Assembly: GCF_009728145.1 (NCBI RefSeq) | Contig: NZ_WOCA01000025.1 | Location: 1-34,476, forward strand | DNA from: Ornithinibacillus caprae | Lineage (GTDB): Bacteria > Bacillota > Bacilli > Bacillales > Amphibacillaceae | Reading direction: 5' to 3' | DNA length: 34,476 nucleotides | Shown: positions 24,277 through 32,436 of the stretch, piece by piece | Numbering within the stretch: position 1 is the stretch's first letter | Layout of the letters: the number at the start of each line of letters is the position of its first letter | Position numbers and translations under genes: made by a program | The notes under the pieces: model-generated | Seen by the model: only the letters and a program-made list of their open reading frames with translations | Database searches by the model: none | What the model was told of the DNA's origin: nothing

Positions 24277-24590
24277 TTGTTGAAAGCTAACAAAACATTC
24301 ATCGAGTATATGTTTATTGTCATTATTTCAACACTTTTAGTTTTAAGTGGATGTGAAAAAGCAGGATATTGTCACTACAAACTATCGGGTGAGTTAACTA
24401 AAAAAACGAATGGAGACCACTTGAAGGGTCAGCTCCTTTCAACGGTAATGTTGGTGAAGTATCTTTTGGGACTGAATGTAAAATGGAATTTACATGCTTA
24501 TATACGAAGGTAGGAGAAGTGAAAAACATTATAACAAAGGTTCATCCCTATGAAGAGCCAGTTATTAATGTGTTGCCATTATTGAACTAA
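24277..24590 (+). pseudogene. frameshifted small protein with a NIF3-like C-terminus
   Basis: The first frame (24277-24513) encodes a hydrophobic start with a lipobox-like LSGC, followed by EKAGYCHYKLSGELT, and ends without known features. The adjacent frame continues from about 24420 with RPLEGSAPFNGNVGEVSF and ends at 24590 with VKNIITKVHPYEEPVINVLPL. PLEGS, GEVGEV-like and HPYEEP are hallmarks of the CutA-like insert domain in NIF3/YqfO proteins, also found as a stand-alone 105-residue protein. One base has been lost or gained near 24415. Whether the LSGC start is a true lipoprotein signal or a decayed N-terminus is open. Confidence 0.6.
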
Positions 24591-24700
24591 ACCGCCGCAT
24601 TAACATTTTCATCCAACTAGTTTTGGAAATAATTTATTAATAACCTAATTATAATATATACTTAAACCATTATGAGTTAATCAATAAGGAGGAAATAAAC

Positions 24701-25270
24701 ATGACAGAGAGTAATAAAGAGGAATTATCAGTAGAACAACGTGAAGAATTACTCAAAGTATTGAAAGCTCGTTTTGAGAAAAATATGGACCGTCATAAAG
24801 GAATAGAATGGGCTAAAGTCCAAGAGAAGCTGGAGGCTAATACAGACAAACTGTGGTCTCTCCATGAAATGGAAAGAACTGGTGGTGAACCGGATGTTGT
24901 TGAACATGATAAAAAGAAAGACGAGTACATTTTTTATGATTGTTCAGCGGAAAGTCCTAAAGGGCGAAGAAGTGTTTGTTACGATCGTGAAGCACTGGAG
25001 TCAAGGAAAAAGCATAAACCAGAAAATAACGCTATTGATATGGCAGCTGCCATGGGCATTGAACTTTTAACGGAAGAACAATATCGGGCGTTGCAGAAAT
25101 TTGGAATTTTTGATAAGAAAACGTCAAGCTGGGTGCAAACACCCTCTGATATTAGAGAACTCGGTGGTGCCCTTTTTTGCGATTATCGCTTCGGTCATGT
25201 CTTCGTGTATCACAATGGTGCAGACTCCTACTATGCTGCCAGAGGGTTCCGTGGTTCGCTAAGAGTTTAA
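24701..25270 (+). CDS. DUF4256 family protein
   Basis: The 189-residue protein matches the DUF4256 pattern: ELLKVLKARFEKNMDRHKGIEW at the start, LHEMERTGGEPDVV, YIFYDCSAESPKGRRSVCYDREAL, MGIELLTEEQYRALQ and a final GALFCDYRFGHVFVYHNGADSYYAARGFR. The function is unknown. It is soluble, with no signal peptide. The ATG follows AAGGAGGAAA. Confidence 0.85.
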   Translation: MTESNKEELSVEQREELLKVLKARFEKNMDRHKGIEWAKVQEKLEANTDKLWSLHEMERTGGEPDVVEHDKKKDEYIFYDCSAESPKGRRSVCYDREALESRKKHKPENNAIDMAAAMGIELLTEEQYRALQKFGIFDKKTSSWVQTPSDIRELGGALFCDYRFGHVFVYHNGADSYYAARGFRGSLRV

Positions 25271-25385
25271 ATTTTGTAGAACGTACATAGGGGGGGGCTG
25301 TAATTTCTTTCTGGGTGCGTTACCTCGAGATCGAAGATGGACCCATTATCTGTAATCCAATTTTGAATTTTTTGGAGGGATGATT

Positions 25386-25676
25386 TTGGCAGTGAAAAGA
25401 AGTTTAAGGATTTGTGAAAAGGGACATAAGTATTATAAAAGTAGTGAGTGTTCTAGTTGCCCTACCTGCGATAAAGAGAATAAGCCTAAAAGCGGCTTCC
25501 TTTCGAAACTCAGTTCACCTGCAAGAAATGCATTGGTTCACGAAGGGATTGACACTTTGCAAGAGCTATCAATGTACACTGAAAAAGAAATTTTAAAAAT
25601 TCATGGTATTGGACCAGCTTCCTTACCAATTATGAGAACTTCATTAGAGGAAGAAGGGTTATCATTTAAAGAATAA
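25386..25676 (+). CDS. zinc-ribbon plus RNA polymerase alpha-CTD-like helix-hairpin-helix protein
   Basis: The 96-residue protein has an N-terminal four-Cys knuckle (ICEKGHKYYKSSECSSCPTC, about residues 9-28) followed by a helix-hairpin-helix domain: SSPARNALVHEGIDTLQELSMY and EILKIHGIGPASLPIMRTSLEEEG. That resembles the DNA-binding C-terminal domain of the RNA polymerase alpha subunit. It may bind DNA or polymerase. I choose TTG 25386, six bases after GGAGGG; ATG 25380 touches that site. Confidence 0.78.
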   Translation: MAVKRSLRICEKGHKYYKSSECSSCPTCDKENKPKSGFLSKLSSPARNALVHEGIDTLQELSMYTEKEILKIHGIGPASLPIMRTSLEEEGLSFKE

Positions 25677-25735
25677 ATAATAATCTAAAATATGTGACAT
25701 AGTTTTTTAAATTTACGGGGTAAGAGTTAAATAAG

Positions 25736-25766
25736 GTGATCATCGGAGTGATCACTTTTTCTTTTT
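25736..25766 (+). terminator. terminator after the alpha-CTD-like gene
   Basis: GTGATCA (25736-25742), six-base loop, TGATCAC (25749-25755), then a T-rich tail. Confidence 0.85.
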
Positions 25767-25781
25767 GGCAAATTTTAATTT

Positions 25782-25810
25782 TGAAACCAAACTAATACTA
25801 ATACCGTATG
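25782..25810 (+). promoter_or_regulatory. SigW-type ECF promoter candidate
   Basis: TGAAAC (25782-25787), 17 bases, CGTATG (25805-25810). It has the same boxes and spacing as the site at 3085 and the same -10 as 9752. It lies 78 bases before the methyltransferase start. Confidence 0.5.
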
Positions 25811-25888
25811 ACAAATGAAAATATAAACTGTGAGTATTGTTAATGGACAAAAGTAAAACTTTCTTACAAAAAATAGGAGAATGATGAT

Positions 25889-26485
25889 ATGGAAAATAAC
25901 GTTTTTGAACAGATGGCAAAAAAATATGATACAGAAGAAAGAAAAGAATTAGCTAAAGTTATAGTTAAGGAAGTAAGACAAGAATTACGAAACAGTAAAT
26001 CAAAATCTTTAATTGACTATGGGAGTGGTACTGGTCTAATCAGTCTAGAATTATCAGATTTAGTAGAATCTATTTTACTTGTGGATTCATCAGAACAAAT
26101 GTTGAAGGTTGCGAAAGCTAAAATTTCTCACAAAGGAATTACCAACTATAAAGTATTGTATTCTGACTTTACAAAACAAACTCCTGAACATAAGACAGAC
26201 ATTGTTTTAATGTCACTAGTCCTTCTTCATATTCCAGATACTAAAAAAATTTTACATGAAATGTTCAACATTTTAAATGATGGTGGCAAGCTAATTATTA
26301 TTGATTTTGACAAAAACGATAAAGTATACCATCCGAAAGTTCATAACGGTTTTTCGCATGAAGAGTTGAAAAAATTATTATCCGAAGTTGGATATAAATC
26401 AATTGAAATGAAAACATTCTATCATGGAAATCGTATTTTTATGAATCAAGATGCCTCAATGTTTATTTCGAGTAGTATAAAGTAG
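25889..26485 (+). CDS. class I SAM-dependent methyltransferase
   Basis: The 198-residue product has motif I LIDYGSGTGLISLELS (about 42-57), an acidic LLVDSSEQML strand end binding the SAM ribose, and a DIVLMSLVLLHIPDTKKILHE motif IV-V stretch. Substrate unknown; the compact form resembles UbiE/BioC-like small-molecule methyltransferases. The ATG follows ATAGGAGAATG. A SigW-type promoter candidate lies upstream. Confidence 0.88.
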   Translation: MENNVFEQMAKKYDTEERKELAKVIVKEVRQELRNSKSKSLIDYGSGTGLISLELSDLVESILLVDSSEQMLKVAKAKISHKGITNYKVLYSDFTKQTPEHKTDIVLMSLVLLHIPDTKKILHEMFNILNDGGKLIIIDFDKNDKVYHPKVHNGFSHEELKKLLSEVGYKSIEMKTFYHGNRIFMNQDASMFISSSIK

Positions 26486-26594
26486 ACGACATCAGTAATC
26501 TAAAATCGAGCGGGAACAATCAGATGAATTAAAAACATATAGTGAGACATTCAAAGTTAAAATTGCCTAAATTGATAGGAGATCGAGGGATGGT

Positions 26595-27194
26595 ATGGAT
26601 CGTCAATCATTAATTAAGAAGTATGATAAACAGGCGAAAAAATACAATAAACGACGAAATAACGATCAAGTTAATAAGTATCGTCAACGAATTTTTCAAG
26701 AAGCCACCGGAAAGGTTTTGGAAGTTGCCATTGGTTCTGGACTTAATTTTCCCTTCTACAGTAGAGATATTGAATTGACAGGATTGGATTTTAGTCATGA
26801 AATGTTGAAAACAGCAGAAAATGCGGCAAAAGATTATCCTTTTAAAACAACACTTATGCAAAAAGATGTTGAAACGGTTAAATTTAACGAAAACAGTTTT
26901 GATACTATTATATCTTCTGGCAGTTTATGTGCTTACCAAGAACCTGTCAATGTGCTAAACAACTTTCAAAAGTGGTGTAAGCCAGAAGGGAAAATACTTT
27001 TGATGGAACACGGCATTAGCACAAACAAACTTTTGGCAGGGGTGCAAAAATCCTTGGATCCATTGATGCTAAAGGTTGTAGGGTGTCACCAAAACAGAAA
27101 TATTTCTGATATTGTAAAAAAATCTGATTTAAAACTTATTAAGGAAGAGCGTTACCTGGTAGGTTATCTATATTTGATATGGGCAAAACCATAA
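26595..27194 (+). CDS. class I SAM-dependent methyltransferase (phospholipid/ubiquinone-type)
   Basis: The 199-residue product has motif I KVLEVAIGSGLNFPFYS (about 38-54), LTGLDFSHEMLKTAE, and FDTIISSGSLCAYQEP followed by KPEGKILLMEHG. These resemble the UbiE/PmtA branch that methylates lipids or quinones, but the substrate is unproven. It starts 109 bases after the other methyltransferase and may be co-transcribed. The ATG follows GGAGATCGAGGG. Confidence 0.87.
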   Translation: MDRQSLIKKYDKQAKKYNKRRNNDQVNKYRQRIFQEATGKVLEVAIGSGLNFPFYSRDIELTGLDFSHEMLKTAENAAKDYPFKTTLMQKDVETVKFNENSFDTIISSGSLCAYQEPVNVLNNFQKWCKPEGKILLMEHGISTNKLLAGVQKSLDPLMLKVVGCHQNRNISDIVKKSDLKLIKEERYLVGYLYLIWAKP

Positions 27195-27319
27195 GGTCTT
27201 CTAAAAATGGTGGTTTGTTCAATTAACGGAGCGACTTCTTGAAAACTTGGTGATAGAGGCAAAAGTGTTATAGAGTCATTGTTATAGGGTCATTAAAATG
27301 GAATCGAAAAAAGTTAAAA

Positions 27320-27354
27320 AAGGTGATCAACACATGGTGGTCATCTTCTTTTTT
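27320..27354 (+). terminator. terminator
   Basis: AAGGTGATCA pairs with TGGTCATCTT (two G-U pairs), with an eight-base loop and a CTTTTTT tail. Confidence 0.75.
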
Positions 27355-27361
27355 GCAGATT

Positions 27362-27397
27362 TTGATAATTTATTTGGAAGATTATGTTAGTATTGAA
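27362..27397 (+). repeat. second copy of the 36-bp promoter-like repeat
   Basis: 32 of 36 bases match 23064-23099, including TTGATAAT and ATTATGTTAGTATT. In both places a GTGATC-like hairpin lies just before it and a small gene follows. An extended -10 (TGTTAGTAT) is the likely function. Confidence 0.55.
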
Positions 27398-27439
27398 GTG
27401 TGTTGAACGAAGCTAATTTTAAATAAAAGGGGAATGGTC

Positions 27440-27882
27440 ATGGATCCATTAACAATTAAAGAACTTCAATCACAAAATGAAATTTTAGAAGCATACCCAG
27501 TTATGAAACAATTGAGAACTCACTTGATGAACAGAAATATCTTGATTTAGTTTTAGAAGCAAAAGAGAAAGATGGTTATAAAATGTTTGCTTTAATTAAT
27601 GAAGGAGAAATCATTGCTGTAACTGGTTTTAAGCCAATGATCACACTGTATTATGGTAGGTTTGTCTGGGTATGTGATTTAGTAACGGATATAACTAACC
27701 GTTCTAAAGGGTACGGTGAAAAACTAATTTCATATGTACATGAGTGGGCAAAGGAAAACAATTATGAAAGTGTTGCTTTGTCTTCTGGGTTACAACGCAC
27801 TGACGCACATCGTTTTTATGAAAGCCGAATGGATTATGTCAAAGTAAGTTATGTGTTCAAAAAGTCTTTAAGTAATGGATAG
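27440..27882 (+). pseudogene. GNAT acetyltransferase with a frameshift
   Basis: The ATG at 27440, after AAAGGGGAATG, opens a frame with [21 protein letters not shown] that stops at 27550. From 27526 the next frame continues [17 protein letters not shown] and completes a GNAT with [19 protein letters not shown] (acetyl-CoA loop) and [14 protein letters not shown]. Restoring one base near 27523-27524 rejoins the protein at about 147 residues. Without the N-terminal part, the second frame's first ATG (27583) has no ribosome binding site. Confidence 0.8.
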
Positions 27883-27999
27883 TTTTAGTGAAGGAAATGT
27901 TGGGTTGCAGTTTTCCTACTGTAAATGTAGTAATGACGCAGTTAACACAATAGTAAACTTTAATTTAATGACAAACATACATAATGAGGAGAATATTGA

Positions 28000-28338
28000 G
28001 TGTTGCATCAAATGGGTTTATATGGTGAATATTTTAATGCAATTAAAGAGGGGAAAAAGAAAGTTGAGGTTCGTTTGAATGATGAAAAAAGAAGAAAAAT
28101 TAGAGTTGGTGATACTATTGAATTTATTAAACTCCCTGAACAAAATGACACATTACAAGTTCAGGTAACAGATCTTAGAACATACGATACATTTCAAGCA
28201 ATGTTTGAAGATATTCCCTTCGAAGAGTTCGATTGCAAAGGTTGGACAATTAAAGCAATGATTGATGGAACTTATGAAATATACACCCCTAAACAAGAAA
28301 AGGAATGGGGAACATTAGCAATTACAATTAAATATTAA
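28000..28338 (+). CDS. ASCH domain protein
   Basis: The 112-residue protein reads as a single ASCH (PUA-like) domain: YFNAIKEGKKKVEVRLNDEKRRKIRVGDTIEF, then FQAMFEDIPFEEF and a final WGTLAITIKY. ASCH domains are thought to bind RNA or modified nucleotides. The start is GTG 28000, eight bases after AGGAG. Confidence 0.85.
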   Translation: MLHQMGLYGEYFNAIKEGKKKVEVRLNDEKRRKIRVGDTIEFIKLPEQNDTLQVQVTDLRTYDTFQAMFEDIPFEEFDCKGWTIKAMIDGTYEIYTPKQEKEWGTLAITIKY

Positions 28339-28382
28339 TTTATAGATATATTATGTTCAGAATACAGGAAAGAAGGGATTTA

Positions 28383-28613
28383 ATGACTAGAAAAAGTTAT
28401 GTCTTTCATTTGATAATAGGTTTTATTATTGGATTATTTATTTTACCTGCTGTACTAGATTGGTTTGGAATTCCATTTTCATTTTATGATGTATTGACTC
28501 TTATACTTGGGGAACCGAATACAGTAAATAGAATAATAGTTATGATACTTTTTGTTATATTTTTGTTCTTTTCTGTTCGGAGTTTTTATAAAGAATTGAA
28601 AAAATTACCTTAA
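28383..28613 (+). CDS. small two-helix membrane protein
   Basis: The 76-residue protein has helices at about 7-27 and 48-67, with LDWFGIPFSFYDVLTLILGEPN between. The ATG at 28383 follows AGGAAAGAAGGG. I do not recognise it. It probably forms an operon with the ASCH gene 44 bases upstream. Confidence 0.6.
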   Translation: MTRKSYVFHLIIGFIIGLFILPAVLDWFGIPFSFYDVLTLILGEPNTVNRIIVMILFVIFLFFSVRSFYKELKKLP

Positions 28614-28619
28614 TATCTT

Positions 28620-28880
28620 GTGTTGATATTTATTGTTGAGATGACTCCTAAAAAAGCAGAAGAAGAGAAGGTAATTGAACAGGCAGAAGAATATTTAGAG
28701 GGAAACTATGAGATTAATCAATATGAAATCTATGATGTTTTATATGATAATATGGGAAATTACGGTGCATTTGAGTATGCAGCTAAGGTCCGTGAATTAA
28801 ATAGTGGAAAAGATTTTTTAGTGTATTACAATGAACAAACGAATCAAATGGAAGATTCACTTAACTATGATCTATATTAA
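28620..28880 (+). CDS. hypothetical acidic protein, perhaps DUF3139-like and truncated
   Basis: The 86-residue product has a short hydrophobic start, then KKAEEEKVIEQAEEYLEGNYEI and a strand-rich end FLVYYNEQTNQMEDSLNYDLY. The pattern recalls small exported DUF3139-like proteins, but a full signal helix is missing. The frame opens right after the stop of the previous gene in the same frame and no good ribosome binding site is seen, so the true start is uncertain (GTG 28620 or ATG 28641). Confidence 0.45.
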   Translation: MLIFIVEMTPKKAEEEKVIEQAEEYLEGNYEINQYEIYDVLYDNMGNYGAFEYAAKVRELNSGKDFLVYYNEQTNQMEDSLNYDLY

Positions 28881-28912
28881 TAGTCTTACTAGGGCAGAAT
28901 TGGTGAAAGTGA

Positions 28913-28936
28913 GGGTAGGGGAAATCCTACCCTTTT
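28913..28936 (+). terminator. terminator
   Basis: GGGTAGG (28913-28919) pairs with CCTACCC (28926-28932) and is followed by TTTT. It insulates the sigma operon downstream. Confidence 0.82.
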
Positions 28937-28952
28937 ATTATTTTGGTAGATA

Positions 28953-28970
28953 GGAAAGTATAAACTTTCC
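28953..28970. promoter_or_regulatory. 18-bp palindrome upstream of ECF sigma operon (copy 2)
   Basis: GGAAAGTATAAACTTTCC differs from the copy at 493-510 by one central base. It ends 109 bases before the sigma start at 29080. The flanks of the two copies are unrelated, so the palindrome itself appears to be the conserved unit. Confidence 0.5.
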
Positions 28971-29079
28971 TAAATTCACCAATCAGGAATTAGAGAATGC
29001 CTTTCTAATCATAAAATAATGTAACGTTTTATTGGATTCAGACACTTATATACTGAGGACTTTGAAAGGAGGTACATAA

Positions 29080-29583
29080 TTGGATGAGTTTAAACAGTTA
29101 TACACGAAATACGAAAAGCAGATTTATAAGTATTTATTTTATTTATCAAGAGACAAATTTATTGCTGAGGAATTGACACAAGAAACATTTTTTCAAGTCC
29201 TTACATCCATTCATCGTTTTAAAGGCCATAGTAAAATTTCTACATGGCTTTATCAAATTGCCAAATATACCTTTTTCAATTATCTGAAGAAAAATGAAAA
29301 AGTCGAACCTGTAGCTGATCTAAATTCATTTCAAAAAGAAAATTCAAATCAGGAAACACCGGAGAATATATATGAGAAAAAAGAAGAATCGATCCATGTA
29401 TTACATGCTTTAAAAAAATTAAAACCATCACAGCAAGAGATTATTATTTTACGTTTCTATAATGAATTAAGTTTTAAAGAAATAGGTGAAATATTTAATC
29501 AGTCTGATACATGGGCAAGGGTTAATTTCTATCGAGCCAAAAATAAACTGTCCGCAATTATGTATGGAGGTGAAGAGGTATGA
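29080..29583 (+). CDS. ECF-type RNA polymerase sigma factor
   Basis: The 167-residue protein has ECF region 2 (YLFYLSRDKFIAEELTQETFFQV, STWLYQIAKYTFFNYLKK) and region 4 (SFKEIGEIFNQSDTWARVNFYRAKNKL). It starts at TTG after AAAGGAGGT, and its stop overlaps the next gene's start by 4 bases (ATGA). That gene carries a zinc anti-sigma motif, so the two form a classic sigma/anti-sigma pair. A TGTAAC at 29020-29025 could be part of its own promoter, but no clear ECF -10 follows. Confidence 0.93.
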   Translation: MDEFKQLYTKYEKQIYKYLFYLSRDKFIAEELTQETFFQVLTSIHRFKGHSKISTWLYQIAKYTFFNYLKKNEKVEPVADLNSFQKENSNQETPENIYEKKEESIHVLHALKKLKPSQQEIIILRFYNELSFKEIGEIFNQSDTWARVNFYRAKNKLSAIMYGGEEV

Positions 29584-30161
29584 AAAAAAATTGTGATATT
29601 ATAAAGGATTTAATCCCTATGTATGTAGAAAACCTTACAAGTGAAAATAGTACTCAATTTATTGAGGAGCACCTTCATTCTTGTGAAGATTGTACGAATT
29701 ATCTTAGAAATATTGAAAGAGATTTACCTAATGATACTGATTCATTGGATGAAGATGTGGATAAAAATGATCAAAAGCTATTGAAAGGTATTCAACGTAG
29801 AATGTATAACATGTTGTTTATTGCTATTTTAATTGGTGTTCTTATTGGTTCCTTGGTGTTCTTTAATATGGCAATAGTTGTAGGGGTATTATGCATTTTT
29901 ACATTGATTTACTTCATAAGAGCAGGAAAAGAAGTAAATGTTGAAAAAAGAGGGTTCACCATCGTCATTTTTGTTTTGAGTTTATTTTCATTCTTCATTT
30001 CTTTGAAGCTATTTTGGAATGTGGGTGTGTATGCGGACGACTACGGATCATCACCTGTTCTTGTATATAGAGGATGGTTTTGGCTTTGTTTGGCATGGTT
30101 ACGATTAGCGCTTCTCGCAGTAATTACTTTCATTTCTGGAATGAAGCTATATAGCAATTAA
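29580..30161 (+). CDS. zinc-finger anti-sigma factor with three membrane helices
   Basis: Residues 1-45 carry the zinc anti-sigma (zf-HC2) motif: His31, Cys35 and Cys38 in EEHLHSCEDC, after CDIIKDLIPMYVENL. Three membrane helices follow (about 78-110, 122-142, 165-188). The zinc domain should bind the sigma factor encoded just upstream and release it on an envelope signal. No large outer domain is present. Confidence 0.9.
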   Translation: MKKNCDIIKDLIPMYVENLTSENSTQFIEEHLHSCEDCTNYLRNIERDLPNDTDSLDEDVDKNDQKLLKGIQRRMYNMLFIAILIGVLIGSLVFFNMAIVVGVLCIFTLIYFIRAGKEVNVEKRGFTIVIFVLSLFSFFISLKLFWNVGVYADDYGSSPVLVYRGWFWLCLAWLRLALLAVITFISGMKLYSN

Positions 30162-30195
30162 AGTAAAGGAATGCTAAAAGCCGTTTTTAAAGGAG

Positions 30196-31671
30196 TTGAT
30201 AAAAATCAGAGGGAATATTCTAATAAAAAATATGACTTTTACATATATATCAATGATCAAACCTATTTTTAAAGATGTTAATCTAAACATCAATGAAAAT
30301 TGGAAGTTAGGGTTGATTGGCAGAAATGGTAGAGGAAAAACGACTTTTTTAAAAATTCTTTTAAACGAGCTAGAGTATAAAGGTACAATACAGTCAACGT
30401 TAGAGTTCAAATATTTTCCGTTATATCCTGATCGTGATGAAGATTTAACTGCTATAGAAGTGCTACAAAGACATAATTCCAATGTAGAGATCTGGCAAAT
30501 GGAACGGGAGTTAACGTATATGGATTTACCACATGACATGCTACATAAAAAATTTAATGTGTTAAGTGGTGGGGAACAAACAAAGCTATTACTCATCGAA
30601 CTTTTCTTGAATGAAAACTCTTTTCCGTTAATCGATGAACCAACGAATAATTTAGATTTGCATGGTAGACAGGTAGTTGGCCAATATCTAAATAGTAAAA
30701 AAGGATATATTGTAATCAGTCATGATGAATCTTTCTTAAATCAATTTGTTGATCATATTCTATCAATAAACAAAGAATCTATTGATCTGATTACGGGAAA
30801 CATTGATACATGGAAGTATGAAAAAGAAAATGCCGACTTGCTTTCCGAGGAAAAGAATTCCAAGCTTAGAGCTGAAATTAACCGGCTTAATGATGTTTCA
30901 CGGCAAGTGAATAGTTGGGGGATTAAAAAAGAAAATAGTACAAAAGATGCTGCCGAAAGACGAGTAGCTGCGAAACAAATGAAACGAGCAAAAGCAATTA
31001 AAAAAAGAACGGTAGAGATGGTGGAGGAAAAGCGAGCTCTTATTAATAATGTCGAGAATGATTCAGATCTTAAAATGATTGTGGAACAACCTAGAAAACA
31101 GGTAATGTTCTTTCGGGATTTTTCTATTTTGAGAAATGGTCATCCACTTTTTGAACCTATCAATATAGATGTATATCCAACTGATCGATTTTTTATTGAA
31201 GGAAAAAATGGTGTCGGTAAATCTACTCTATTACATTTTATCCTTGGCAAAGAACAACTAGAAACTATGGGTAATTATACTATAAACCTACCTGAACATT
31301 TATCGATTCTAAGTCAAAAACGTCAAGAAGATGTGGATTATTCTTCATTGATCGATCAATTAACTACTAGAGAAGAAAAAGAAGAATTTTGGCATCTGTT
31401 ACATCAATTAGGTATCCATCGATCCAGTTTTTCGGATAAATCTAGTAAAAACTGGAGTTCTGGAGAGCAGAAAAAAGTATTTTTAGCGAATGCACTATTA
31501 GGAAAAAATGAATTGTATATTTGGGATGAAGTGACCAATTACTTGGATATGATGGTTATTCAGCAGCTTATTGATTCTATAACGTACTATCGGCCAACGA
31601 TGATTGGGGTTGACCATAATGAATATTTCGTTGATGCCATAGCTACTAAAAAAATAGAATTAATATCTTGA
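30196..31671 (+). CDS. ABC-F family ATPase, Lsa/Vga-like ribosome protection type
   Basis: The roughly 491-residue protein has two ATPase domains and no membrane part. The first has Walker A GRNGRGKT (42-49), signature LSGGEQTKL and Walker B PLIDEPTNNLD. The second has Walker A GKNGVGKST, signature SSGEQKKV and Walker B YIWDEVTNYLD. A charged linker (about 225-290, KKENSTKDAAERRVAAKQMKR part) is long, as in ribosome-protecting ABC-F proteins of the Lsa/Vga group. Resistance is an inference. TTG 30196 abuts AAAGGAG with no spacer, so the true start may be a rare codon a few triplets later (ATC 30205). Confidence 0.85.
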   Translation: MIKIRGNILIKNMTFTYISMIKPIFKDVNLNINENWKLGLIGRNGRGKTTFLKILLNELEYKGTIQSTLEFKYFPLYPDRDEDLTAIEVLQRHNSNVEIWQMERELTYMDLPHDMLHKKFNVLSGGEQTKLLLIELFLNENSFPLIDEPTNNLDLHGRQVVGQYLNSKKGYIVISHDESFLNQFVDHILSINKESIDLITGNIDTWKYEKENADLLSEEKNSKLRAEINRLNDVSRQVNSWGIKKENSTKDAAERRVAAKQMKRAKAIKKRTVEMVEEKRALINNVENDSDLKMIVEQPRKQVMFFRDFSILRNGHPLFEPINIDVYPTDRFFIEGKNGVGKSTLLHFILGKEQLETMGNYTINLPEHLSILSQKRQEDVDYSSLIDQLTTREEKEEFWHLLHQLGIHRSSFSDKSSKNWSSGEQKKVFLANALLGKNELYIWDEVTNYLDMMVIQQLIDSITYYRPTMIGVDHNEYFVDAIATKKIELIS

Positions 31672-31715
31672 ATATTTAAGATTAATAAGAAATAACTACT
31701 TAAGGGGGAGAAGTA

Positions 31716-32261
31716 TTGAAACAATCATTATTAATAATTGATGCTCAACAGGAATTAATAGAAGGTAACAAAGAAGAACAGGGTGTATTTGATAGTCAGT
31801 AACATTAACATGGTAATTCAAAAAGCGTTAAAAGAGAACATTCTGATCGTTTTTATAAGAGATACAGATGTATCAAATGGAAAGGGATCAGGATTCCAAA
31901 TACATAACGACATAAAAGTGCCCTCCACAGCAGTCATTTTTGATAAAGCAGCTACTAATTCGTTTTATGGAACTCCTTTAAAGGAACATTTAGATCAAAA
32001 CAATGTAGAGCATCTAGTAATAATGGGAGTAAGACGGAACATTGTATTGATACAGCTGTTAGAACGGCAACGATTAATCATTTTGATGTAACATTGGTTG
32101 GAGATGGCCATTCTACTTCTGATTCTAAAAACTTAACTGCCCAACAAATCATTCACCACCACAATGAGGTACTTCACGGTCATTATAATGTAGACAATTT
32201 TTCAATTGTAAGAAATGCGAATGAAGATTTGTTTCAACATATTCACAACAGTTATCGATAA
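31716..32261 (+). pseudogene. isochorismatase-like hydrolase with two frameshifts
   Basis: The first frame starts at TTG after AAGGGGGAGAA with SLLIIDAQQELIEG and stops at 31803. A second frame carries NINMVIQKALKENILIVFIRDTDV and DKAATNSFYGTPLKEHL to about 32029. A third frame, from about 32031, gives KTEHCIDTAVRTATINHFDV with the catalytic Cys and ends ANEDLFQHIHNSYR at 32261. Asp, Lys and Cys of the isochorismatase fold are present but spread over three frames. Two separate small indels explain this, near 31800 and 32028. Confidence 0.82.
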
Positions 32262-32316
32262 TTGTTATGTCAATGTGCAGGTTCAATCTAGGTTATTAAT
32301 AGAATAGGCAAAATTT

Positions 32317-32352
32317 ATCGCGAGAATGTAATGTGAATTCTCGCGATTTTTT
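32317..32352 (+). terminator. terminator before the third ECF sigma operon
   Basis: ATCGCGAGAAT (32317-32327) pairs perfectly with ATTCTCGCGAT (32337-32347), followed by six T. Confidence 0.92.
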
Positions 32353-32374
32353 CAGCAGAAAAAATTAAAATATT

Positions 32375-32401
32375 GCGAAACTTATTCGAGAGGTAATCGT
32401 C
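32375..32401 (+). promoter_or_regulatory. SigX/SigM-type ECF promoter
   Basis: GCGAAAC (32375-32381), 16 bases, CGTC (32398-32401). It matches the GAAAC-N16-CGTC pattern of Bacillus SigX, SigM and SigV promoters and lies 35 bases before the sigma start, so autoregulation is likely. Confidence 0.65.
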
Positions 32402-32436
32402 CTTAAGATGAAGAATTCAACAGAGAGGTGATTTAT

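Noticed and set aside
29020-29045. TGTAAC followed 15 bases later by GACAC upstream of the sigma gene at 29080, as an ECF promoter
   Set aside because: The -35-like box is good but no CGTA/CGTC -10 is present, so I could not support it.
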